Source: Anaeromyces robustus (taxonomy: Eukaryota > Neocallimastigomycota > Neocallimastigomycetes > Neocallimastigales > Neocallimastigaceae). From it: a DNA stretch of 20,000 bases. The notes below the pieces were generated by a model, which was not told the DNA's origin, searched no databases, and saw nothing but the letters and a program-made list of their open reading frames with translations. The stretch lies in the NCBI GenBank assembly GCA_002104895.1, contig MCFG01000026.1, positions 1 through 20,000 of the forward strand, read 5' to 3'. Below are positions 1 to 8,147 of the stretch, piece by piece; position 1 is the stretch's first letter, and each line of letters begins with the position of its first letter. Both the position numbers and the translations under genes were made by a program.

Positions 1-746
1 TTATTTATATACTATACAGTATTATCCATTTAATAATAATAATAATAATAATAAGAATAATAAGAACAATAATTATAATTATAATTATAATTATAATAAT
101 AGTAAATAAAATAGAATGATATACCTTCTATATTAATGTTATAATATGGATCATTATCTGGATCTAATTTTGCTTTTTTATTTGCTGAATTTTTCTTTTT
201 ATTGATTATGCTAACCTTTATTAAATTTTTTAGCATTCATTAATTCATTATTAGATTTTTATTAGTATGAGGAAATTATATATGAAATGTTTTTTTTTTA
301 ATAACATTTTTTTCTATATTATATTATTTTTATATTTACTTCATTTGAATTAAGAGAATTTGAAGATAGTAATGATGGTTTAAAACTTTTATAACAATTA
401 TTTGCTTGTTCAATATAATGACGTTTTAATTTATTTCCACGATTGAATGATAAAAAAGAACGATTTCCTTTAATACAGAAATAAAAAAATAAAATAAAAT
501 AAAATATATATTTAATGTATAATTAAAAGTTAAAATAACATAAAAAAATTTTTTTTAATGATATAAATAATAATAATAGTTATCATAACAATAATAATAA
601 CAGTAAAAATAACAAAAAATAACAATAATAATATCATTAATATTATAAATACTTATAAAAGATGTTTATTTTTCATCTTTAATTATTATATATATTTTAC
701 CATATTCTTCAATTTCTTCTTTGTCATCTTTGTCATTTGAGCTCAT
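1..746 (-). CDS. Unrecognised small basic protein, three supported exons, 3' end at or beyond the left edge
   Basis: I do not recognise this gene. Reading the minus strand, exon 1 is 746-701 (ATG at 746, starting MSSNDKDDKEEIEEY), exon 2 is 467-340 and exon 3 is 215-125. Introns are GT...AG with AAG acceptors, phases 1 and 0, and the frame stays open across both joins. Exon 2 is rich in K, R, N and S (NRSFLSFNRGNKLKRHY near its start). Exon 3 carries a lysine-rich stretch followed by DPDNDPYYN. An acidic start, basic middle and no hydrophobic segment suggest a soluble, perhaps nuclear, protein; that is inference. After exon 3 a donor (GTATAT) follows. The only plausible acceptor before the edge is TAG at 14-12, which would add V-Y-K and a TAA stop exactly at position 1, for about 92 aa in total. 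Otherwise the gene continues outside. The gene is divergent from the DHBP synthase. Confidence 0.55.
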
Positions 747-1510
747 GTTCAATTATCAATTTTATTAATTATTAAAAGTTTTTTTCTTTAAAAAAAAAAA
801 AAAAATAATAAAATAAAGAAGACTAATTATGTACTAAATTAAATATTTTGAAATTTCTTTTTTAATTTCACAACTTTTGTTATATTGTTAAAATATTAAA
901 AATATTAAACTATTTTTTTTATATTATAATAATTTTATTATACTTTTTTATTTATAAAAAAAAATTAATATATTAAAATCCAAAATTAATTAAATATTAA
1001 ACTTTATTTAATATAAATAAATTAAATAATTTTAATTAAATAAATATAATAAATATAATAAATAAATAAATAAATAAATAAATAGATAAATAATAAATAA
1101 ATAAAATATAGAAATAAATCAATAGTATTTATAATAAAAAGTAAATATATAGATAGATAATAAATAAATAAAAATAAATAAAAAGTGAATAAATAATATA
1201 AAATAAAAAATACTTTTTTTTTATATTAATTATAAACATAAAATGAATAATAATAAGATTATAATAATTTTATATTCTTATAATTGATACTAGTATCTTA
1301 TATATATATTTAATTACAACTATATAAAGATAATTTTTTGAATAAGTTAGGTTGGCATTAAACCAGGAAATATTCATAAGTTATAACCATAATAAAGATA
1401 TATATAAATAAAATATTAGTATTAGTATTGTTCAATAAAAAAAGTACTTTTTCTTGATTTATTATTTATAAAAAATTATTAATAATATTAATAAAATAAT
1501 AGTAATAAAA

Positions 1511-1585
1511 TGATTTATTATAATTTGGTGATTTATAATAAATCACTACATTTTTTATTATTATAATAAATTTTATTATAAATCA
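1511..1585. repeat. Cluster of short palindromes
   Basis: Positions 1528-1546 form a perfect 19-base palindrome (GTGATTTATAATAAATCAC, single central A). The 13 bases at 1511-1523 are also the exact reverse complement of 1533-1545. A second near-perfect hairpin, with 9-base arms and a 3-base loop, lies at 1561-1581. The cluster could be a regulatory or structural element, the relic of a short inverted-repeat element, or chance in AT-rich DNA. Confidence 0.45.
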
Positions 1586-1913
1586 GCTATTTCTAAATAA
1601 GTGTAACGTTATCATGAAAATATTTGAACCAATTTTTTTTTTTTTTTTTTACTATTTATCAATTAATAATATTTATTAGAGATTATTAATAATATAAAAA
1701 AAGGTGATTTCATTTTCACTTGATACAAATAATAATATAGCGGAAATTATTTAATTTAATTGATGTGGAAAATTTATCCAATTATTAATTAAAATATATT
1801 TATATAGAACAATTTTATGTACCTTAATTAATGTACCTAAAAAATTTAATTATTATTTTACTTATTGACTTTTGTGAAACTTTTTATTTATTATGCTTTT
1901 TTTTTTTAATAAT

Positions 1914-1932
1914 CGGGTATAAAAATCACGTG
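1914..1932 (+). promoter_or_regulatory. TATA-like box next to a CACGTG E-box, upstream of the DHBP synthase
   Basis: A TATAAAAAT stretch at 1918-1926, preceded by CGGG, runs directly into CACGTG at 1927-1932, about 140 bases before the ATG at 2071. ATCACGTG matches the core bound by bHLH factors such as Cbf1 and Pho4 in fungi (established knowledge). G/C-rich hexamers are rare in this DNA, which makes the site stand out. A role in transcription of the downstream gene is inference. Confidence 0.35.
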
Positions 1933-2070
1933 TTATCATATTGATTGATTAATTTTTAATGTATTATATGTTTTAGTTTAAAGATTTAAAAAAAAAAAAT
2001 TTTTTTTTAATCAACTTAATAATATAATAATTAATAAAAAAAAAAAAAAAAAAAGAAAGAAATAGAGAAA

Positions 2071-3342
2071 ATGAGTAAAGATGAAATAATTTTTGATTCA
2101 ATTGAAGATGCTATAGAAGCTATCAGTATGTTATTTTTAATTCAATAACAATATTTCTGTTTTTTAATAAAATAATGAAATTTCAAATAGAAACAATTAA
2201 AAATAATTTTAAAAATTTCATTATTAATAATTTCTATTTAATATTATTCAATAATAATATTTATATGAATATTTATTCCTTTTTACATAATAGAAAATGG
2301 GAAAATGGTAATTGTAGTTGATAATGAAGACCGTGAAAATGAAGGTGATTTCATTATGGCTGCTGAAGATGTTACTCCAGAACAAATGGGTTTTATTATT
2401 CGTTATAGTGGGTTAGTTATTATAAAATTTTAAAATTTTAAACAAAATATAGAGAATATATAATTATTATAATTTATTATAATATTGAAATAATAGAGTT
2501 AAATTTTAACTTTTTTTATTTTTTTTTTCTATTTTTTTTTTTTTTGAAATGTAATATATTTTAATAATTATATATATAAATATATATATATATGAATATT
2601 CTTTATAAAAAAATATAATAAAAAGTGGGGTTGTTTGTATTCCAACCACTCAAGAACGTTTAAATGAATTAGGTTTACCTATTATGGTTCAAAAAGGAAG
2701 TGATAATATGGGTACTGCATTTACTATTACTACTGATTTTGCTCATGGTGGTGTAACCACTGGTATTTCAGCAAAGGATCGTAGTGCTACTGCTAACGCT
2801 ATTGCTAATCCACAATATAAATCCGAAGATTTTAATAAACCAGGTCATATATTCCCATTAATTGCCAGAAAAGGTGGTGTTTTAAAAAGAATTGGTCATA
2901 CTGAAGCTGCTGTCGGTAAATATATATTATCTTTTTATATTTTATTTCAAAATTTAATATATTAAAAAAAAAAAAAAAAATTCTTTTTATAATAATATTA
3001 CATTATTATTAATTATAAATTTAATATTTTTTTCTAATAATATTACATTATTATTAATTATAAATTTAATATTTTTTCTAATAATATTACATTATTATTA
3101 ATAATAAATTTAATATTTTTTTTTTCATTATTAAAATAATAATAAAAATAAAAATAAAAGATTTATGTGTATTAGCTGGTAAATTCCCAGCTGGTGTTAT
3201 ATCAGAAGTTATGCATGATGATGGTACTATGGCTAGAAGAAATGATTTACGTATATTCGCAAATGAACACAATCTTAAATTAATAACAATTAGCTCTTTA
3301 GTTGAATATAGAAAAAAATTGGGAAAAGAATCTTTATATTAA
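2071..3342 (+). CDS. ribB: 3,4-dihydroxy-2-butanone 4-phosphate synthase (DHBP synthase), riboflavin biosynthesis
   Basis: The enzyme converts ribulose 5-phosphate to 3,4-dihydroxy-2-butanone 4-phosphate and formate, giving the four-carbon unit for the lumazine ring of riboflavin (family knowledge; Mg-dependent). Exons are 2071-2125, 2294-2411, 2626-2915 and 3161-3342; introns are phase 1, 2 and 1, and all joins keep frame. The protein is 214 aa, close to the E. coli length. Visible motifs are [10 protein letters not shown] (28-37), the acidic metal/substrate loop; [11 protein letters not shown] (100-110); KPGHIFPL (129-136); GHTEAAVD (148-155), with the conserved histidine 149; and a glutamate at 170 before the DDGTMAR motif. 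There is no GTP cyclohydrolase II domain, so it is a monofunctional RibB/RIB3 type. The ATG follows a purine-rich leader, and family homology begins soon after it. The signatures look more bacterial than like yeast RIB3. No targeting peptide is apparent, so it is probably cytosolic. Confidence 0.95.
2989..3121. repeat. Three tandem copies of a 44-45 bp unit inside intron 3 of the DHBP synthase gene
   Basis: Copies start near 2989, 3034 and 3078. Each contains TAATATTACATTATTATTAA followed by AATTTAATATTTTT. The first two differ by little more than their left edge and T-run length; the third has a small change in the middle. The array makes up over half of the 245-base intron (2916-3160). It looks like local slippage or unequal exchange, and nothing in it suggests a coding or mobile origin. 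Confidence 0.85.
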
Positions 3343-3760
3343 TTTTCATTAATAACCTCAAAAAGTCAAAAGTAAATTAAAAATATGATAAAAGATTAAA
3401 TTTCAATATATATCATATATATAAAAATATGCTTTTTTTTTTTTTTTTTGGTTAAAAATATTAAATGGATATAAATAATATTTATTATAAATTTAATACA
3501 TTTATTATAAAACAATAATTTTTTCTCTAAATAATTTCAAATATTATCAATCACATCATTCTTATTTATTTATTTAGTCAATATTTAAAACTTAATTTAT
3601 ATATATAAATAATTTTTATTATAAAAAAAAAAGAAAATAATAATAAAAAAAAAAGAATATACTTAATAATATTTAATAAACTTTTAATAATAAAAGTTAA
3701 TTTTAAATACATAATATAATAATGTAATAAATAATTATTTTAATTTATTATTGATTATTT

Positions 3761-3876
3761 CAATTTCTATTAATGAAATATCATAAATGAGAGTAATAAT
3801 AAATATATATATATATATCTATATCAATTTCTATTAATGAAATGTCATAAATGAGAGTAATAACAAATATATATAT
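3761..3876. repeat. Direct duplication, period 64 bp
   Basis: A stretch of about 52 bases starting CAATTTCTATTAATGAAAT at 3761 recurs at 3825 with two or three base differences. Both copies include TCATAAATGAGAGTAATAA, which is unusually G-rich for this spacer, and both end in a TA microsatellite. The near identity suggests a recent duplication or a constrained pair. Confidence 0.8.
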
Positions 3877-4051
3877 ATAATTTATTTAAAAAAAAAAAAA
3901 ATAAAAATAAAAATAAAAAAATAAAATAATAATAAAAGATATATATACATAAATATATATTTATAAAATTTAAAGGTAAAACATTTAAAAATTTTAATTT
4001 ATTTTTTTTTTTTACTTTATTATAATAAATGAATTTATATAATTTAAACTT

Positions 4052-4128
4052 TTAAAAATAGTGTGTTATATTTAATTCTTTTATTTATTATTAAAAATAG
4101 TGTTATATTTAATTATTTTATTTATTAT
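4052..4128. repeat. Direct duplication, period about 40 bp
   Basis: The block TTAAAAATAGTG followed by TTATATTTAATT and a TTTTATTTATTATT tail occurs at 4052-4091 and again at 4091-4128. The second copy lacks one GT dinucleotide and has one C-to-A change. It lies just beyond the stop codon of the RBM18 homologue, in its presumed 3' UTR. Confidence 0.75.
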
Positions 4129-4182
4129 TATTATTATTGTTTTTTTATTTTATTTATTCATTTCTCGGTATTATTTAGTATT

Positions 4183-4449
4183 TTATTTTAGTCTTTGCTT
4201 TTTATTATTATAACCATTATTATCATTTGAATAATATTTATTATTATTTGAATTATTCTTATCATATGGATGGTAGGATCTTTTATTTGAATGGTTACTT
4301 CGGTTATTCGAATTTCTGTTATTATTATGATTTATATTATTTTTATTATCTAATTTTCTTTGATTTGTTTGTTCAGTTTTTTCTCCAGTTAACTCTTTTA
4401 ACTTTTGTTCCAGCATATATATTTTTGAACTTGTTCTTATTTTTTTTTT

Positions 4450-4480
<31 letters not shown>

Positions 4481-5885
4481 GTATATTAATTATTCATTCA
4501 ATATTAATTAATTATTAATTATAATAATTAATATATAATATATCTAATACTTAATACTTTTAAAATATAATACTTACTTTATATCTTTTTTAATTGGTAC
4601 ATTCTTATCTTTCTTAATTTTCAACTCTTCTTTTTTCTCTGCCTGTAATGTTAAATTTTTATAAGGGTATATTAAAAATTTGATTAATATAAATTTATAA
4701 TTAAAATGAAATTTTATATAATTTATTATTATTAATATTTTTTTAACAAATTTAACTAAATGAAATTTCATATAGTAGGTATTTTTTTTTAATTTTATGA
4801 AATTTCATTTAAATTTTAAGTAAATTTTTATAATTTGTTTTTATAATTTTTATATATATTGAATTAATTATTATAAAATATATAATTATACCTTTGACTT
4901 ATCAATAAATGTTACAGTTAATATTTTTCCTGAAATTTCTTTTTTATTCAAAGATTCTACTGCTTTTTTTGCAGACTAAATTTTATTATAAAAATACGAT
5001 ATAGTCATAAAAATATTTATTTAATATATAAATATATATTATAAAAATAGGTTTATGTTAATTTTAATTAAATTAATAAAAAACTTAAATATATAATTTT
5101 GTATTTTAGGAATAAAATATTACCTCTGGTTTTTCATATTCTAAAAAGCAATAACCTCTAGGTTCACCCATTTTTGGTCCATATTTATGCCATAGATATT
5201 CAATATTTTTTATTTTACCATATTTTTGAAATAATTTTATAACTGAATATTCAGTTAGTGTTTGAGGGAAATTTCCTATATATAATTTTGTTTCATTTTC
5301 TGTATCTATCTACTTATATATTATTATTAAGAAAAATTATTTTATTAATATTAATATTAAATTTTTTATTATTTTTTAATATATTTTAGAAATTCATTAT
5401 CTTTTTCTTTTATTAATATATTTTATAATAAACATTTCATTTCATTTCATTTCATTTCATTTCATTTCATTTCATTTCATTTCATTTCATTTCATTTCAT
5501 TTCATTTCATTTCATTTCATTTCATTTCATTTCATTTCATTTCATTTCATTTCATTTCATTTCATTTCATTTCATTTCATTTCATTTCATTTCATTTCAT
5601 TTCATTTCATTTCATTTCATTTCATTTCATTTCATTTCATTTCATTTCATTTCATTTCATTTCATTTCATTTCATTTCATTTCATTTCATTTCATTTCAT
5701 TTCATTTCATTTCATTTCATTTCATTTCATTTCATTTCATTTCATTTCATTTCATTTCATTTCATTTCATTTCATTTCATTTCATTTCATTTCATTTCAT
5801 TTCATTTCATTTCATTTCATTTCATTTTATTCATTTATATAAAAAAATATAATTTTAAAATTACCTTATTATCATTAGAAGACAT
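4183..5885 (-). CDS. rbm18: RNA-binding protein 18 homologue (single RRM)
   Basis: Minus-strand exons are 5885-5865, 5309-5124, 4975-4892, 4642-4578 and 4429-4183; introns are phase 0, 0, 0 and 2. The product is 200 aa (human RBM18 is about 190 aa). The RRM spans about residues 15-97, with RNP2 LYIGNF (16-21) and RNP1 RGYCFLEY (58-65). The linking text LTEYSVIKLFQKYGKI and the later GEPRGYCF follow human RBM18 closely. After a lysine-rich linker, a helix SKIYMLEQKLKEL (120-132) matches the conserved C-terminal helix of RBM18 that precedes its tail, which supports the exon 4-5 join. The tail here is asparagine-rich and ends in basic residues. RBM18 is a poorly studied nuclear RNA-binding protein, so its RNA target is unknown. 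The exon 4 donor GTAAGT overlaps an in-frame AAG-TAA, so an unspliced message would stop at residue 119. Intron 1 contains the long TTCAT array. Confidence 0.85.
5433..5827. repeat. Perfect TTCAT pentanucleotide microsatellite, about 79 units
   Basis: A run of 395 bases of TTCAT (equivalent to TTTCA; ATGAA on the transcribed sense of the host gene) has no interruption that I can see. It fills most of the 555-base first intron (5864-5310) of the RBM18 homologue, directly behind a 21-base first exon. Perfect purity implies recent expansion or strong homogenisation. The copy number in the assembly may not be exact. Confidence 0.98.
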
Positions 5886-7388
5886 ATTCAAAATTTTAAT
5901 TCTAATTTAATTTTTTTTTAATAATAATTAAATATTATTATATTTTTTTCTATAGTTGTTTAATATTTTAATATTATTTTTATTTTTAAATAAATAAATA
6001 AATAAAAATTAAATATAATTAAGAAAACAAAAATAAATAAATAAATTAAATTAAATTTAATTGTTAAAAAATAAAATAAAAGAGTATAAATAATTTATAA
6101 TAAAATAATAAAATAAAATAATAAATTAATTTTATCAAAATTTTAAATATAAATTAAGGATAAAAAAAATTTTTTTTATTTTTATATAAAATTTTTTGGT
6201 TTATTTTTTTTTACATATAAAATAAAATAAAATAAAAATCATTATTTTTTATTTTTATATAATTCATAATTTAATTTTTATTTAATTTTTTATTTTTTTT
6301 ATTTTATTTTTTATATTTTTATATTTTTTATCTTAATAGAATTATTTTTAAGTTTATATCCAATCAAAATCTAATTATTTAATTATACATCTTAAAAAAT
6401 TTTTTTTTGTGTTTTTTACCTTAGATTTTTATATTAAATAAATATTAAATAAATAATAAATAATAAATAATAATAAATAATAAATAATAATAAATAATAT
6501 TATTTATAAATAATAATATAAAAATATTTATATTTTTTTACTTTTTTTTTTTATTTTTTTTTTTATCAATAAATAAATTTTCTTATATATAATAACTAAA
6601 GGTAAATTATTATCGTTATTATTAATTTGAAATTGAAAGATAATTTTTATTTTAACAATTGTACCAAAGATGAATTCATAATAAATAAAAAAAACGATAA
6701 ATAAACGAAAATAATATTTCCAACAATAATATTATTTTAATGGAAGAAATTACTTTAATATGTTTTTTATCAAATAATATACAATTACAGATTAAATTGG
6801 AAAAATATACTGGAAATGGAAGATATATAATATTTTAAAGGATTTTTAAATAGAAGCTTTTTTTCTATCTTTTATTTTTAAAATATATATACAGAATATT
6901 TATTATAATTTATATTACAATATAACAATAATATTTAATACCAATATTCGATTTTTTTATTAAAAAAAAAGCTATATAATTATATATTATATACAATCAA
7001 ATGTAATATTTTTATTATATATAAATTCAAAACAAAATAAACAATAAACAATAAATAATATATTTTTCAAAATGAACTATATAATAACAAAATGAAATAA
7101 GGAAAAGTAAAATATAAAAGTAAAAGTAAAGCTATAAACAAATAAAAAAGCAATAATAATTATTTAAATTAAAAAAGATTTCGTTTTAAAAATCAATAAT
7201 AAAAGAAATTCAATTTTATTTTTTTAAATATATAATTTTACAACAATTTTAAATTATAATAATGTCTTTTATATTCTATTTATATAATTTATAATTTTTT
7301 TTATTTATTTATTCTTAATTAAATATATTTTAATATATATATATTTATTTTTTTATACATTTATAAAATGAATTTTTAAAAAAAGATT
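5886..7388. other. Divergent intergenic region between RBM18 and RWDD1 homologues
   Basis: The region is mostly A/T low-complexity sequence, particularly 5980-6590 and 6990-7380. A somewhat G+C-richer island at about 6600-6860 contains a 32-codon open frame (6740-6838, starting MEEITLICFLSNNIQ) of doubtful reality. The promoters of both flanking genes must lie here, but no distinct core element can be picked out. Confidence 0.55.
7368..7379 (+). promoter_or_regulatory. Minimal upstream ORF (M-N-F-stop) before the RWDD1 start
   Basis: ATG AAT TTT TAA ends nine bases before the main ATG at 7389. If the transcript start lies upstream of it, scanning ribosomes would meet it first. Translation of it is inference. 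Confidence 0.3.
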
Positions 7389-8147
7389 ATGGATTATAAG
7401 GAAGAACAACAACAAGAACTCGAAGCTCTCGAGTCTATATATTTTGATGAATTTGAAAAAATTAATGATGAACCACCTTCATTTAGAATTTTAATTGAAT
7501 CTCAAGATCCATATGAAGATTATATAGAAGAAGAAAAACATGAAATCATTAAATTATATTTATATATCGAATATCCAAAAACATATCCAGAAGTTAAACC
7601 AATTATGGAAATTCAAGAAGCTGAAGGACTTGATGAAGATGATATTAGTAAACTTATTGAAGAATTAGATCAAGTTGCTGAAGAAAATTTAGGTATGGGT
7701 ATGGTATTTTCACTTTCCTCACAATTAAAGGAAACTGTAGATAATTTAGTTGTTGAAAGAAAAGAACAAAAAGAAAAGGAAGAAGAAGAAAGAAGAAAAA
7801 GAGAAGAAGAAGAAGAAAGAAAGAAACATGAAGGTACTAAAGTTACTGTTGAAAGTTTCCTTGCTTGGAAAGCAAAATTCGATAAAGAACAAAAAGAATT
7901 AGAAGAAGAAAATCAATTAAAACAAAAGAAAAAACCAAATGAATTTAAAAAGGTTAAAAGTGTATTAACAGGTAGACAATTATTTGAACAAGATACTACC
8001 TTACTTGATTCTGATAAGGCCTTTGCTGAAGAAGGTGATGTTGAAGTTGATTTAGAATTATTTGAAGGTGAAATGGAAAACTTAGATCTTGATTCTGATG
8101 AGGATGAAGATGAATATGTTGTTGCTAATCATTTAACTGATGATTAA
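7389..8147 (+). CDS. rwdd1: RWD domain-containing protein 1 homologue (RWDD1/Gir2, DRG family regulatory protein 2)
   Basis: This is an intronless gene of 252 aa. The N-terminal RWD domain covers about residues 1-115, opening with EEQQQELEALESIY, almost the same as human RWDD1. It has the YPxxYP signature (62-67) and the AEENLGMGMVF block (97-107). A highly charged E/K/R coiled coil follows (about 121-148). The C-terminal DFRP part has VTVESFLAWKAKFD (152-165) and LTGRQLFEQD (193-202), then an acidic tail. In animals this protein binds and stabilises the GTPase DRG2; yeast Gir2 binds Rbg2 and Gcn1, linking it to translation and amino-acid stress (family knowledge). Homology starts at the chosen ATG, so the start is secure. 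It is the only gene here without introns. It is expected to be cytoplasmic and polysome-associated. Confidence 0.93.
   Translation: MDYKEEQQQELEALESIYFDEFEKINDEPPSFRILIESQDPYEDYIEEEKHEIIKLYLYIEYPKTYPEVKPIMEIQEAEGLDEDDISKLIEELDQVAEENLGMGMVFSLSSQLKETVDNLVVERKEQKEKEEEERRKREEEEERKKHEGTKVTVESFLAWKAKFDKEQKELEEENQLKQKKKPNEFKKVKSVLTGRQLFEQDTTLLDSDKAFAEEGDVEVDLELFEGEMENLDLDSDEDEDEYVVANHLTDD

Larger units (their letters stand above)
747..2070. other. AT-rich divergent intergenic region
   Basis: This space lies between the start codons of the unknown minus-strand gene and the plus-strand DHBP synthase, so it should hold both promoters. Most of it is A/T homopolymer and TAAA/AAAT low-complexity sequence, especially 960-1210. 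Slightly G+C-richer islands lie at about 1340-1400, 1500-1640, 1690-1840 and 1910-1935. No open frame of useful length was found. A short direct repeat ATGTACCT occurs at 1817-1824 and 1831-1838. A five-codon upstream ORF (MYYMF, 1959-1976) precedes the DHBP synthase start by 94 bases. Confidence 0.6.
3343..4182. other. Convergent intergenic region between the DHBP synthase and RBM18 genes
   Basis: Both flanking genes end here, so it should hold two 3' UTRs and cleavage sites. AATAAA-like signals are too frequent in this DNA to single one out. Apart from two local duplications (about 3761-3876 and 4052-4128), I see only A/T runs and microsatellite-like tracts, and no coding potential. Confidence 0.6.

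Noticed and set aside
1340-1400. G+C-richer stretch considered as a tRNA or small RNA gene
   Set aside because: No cloverleaf, no A/B box pair and no convincing stem could be drawn.
1690-1720. Possible FMN-riboswitch-like element before the riboflavin gene
   Set aside because: GTGATTTCATTTTCAC can form a small hairpin, but none of the conserved FMN aptamer words are present, and that class is bacterial.
3087-3272. Minus-strand open frame of 61 codons
   Set aside because: It runs antisense across exon 4 and the repeat-filled intron of the DHBP synthase, which is firmly assigned on the plus strand.
4227-4511. Plus-strand open frame of 94 codons rich in Y, F and N
   Set aside because: It is the antisense shadow of the asparagine-rich last exon of the RBM18 homologue and an adjoining AAT tract.
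4574-4771. Minus-strand open frame starting at 4771
   Set aside because: Its second half is exon 4 of the RBM18 homologue; the first half is intron read-through upstream of a good CAG acceptor.
5433-5827. TTCAT array as a CRISPR array or satellite centromere piece
   Set aside because: The unit is only five bases with no spacers, and it lies within one intron; it is a simple microsatellite.
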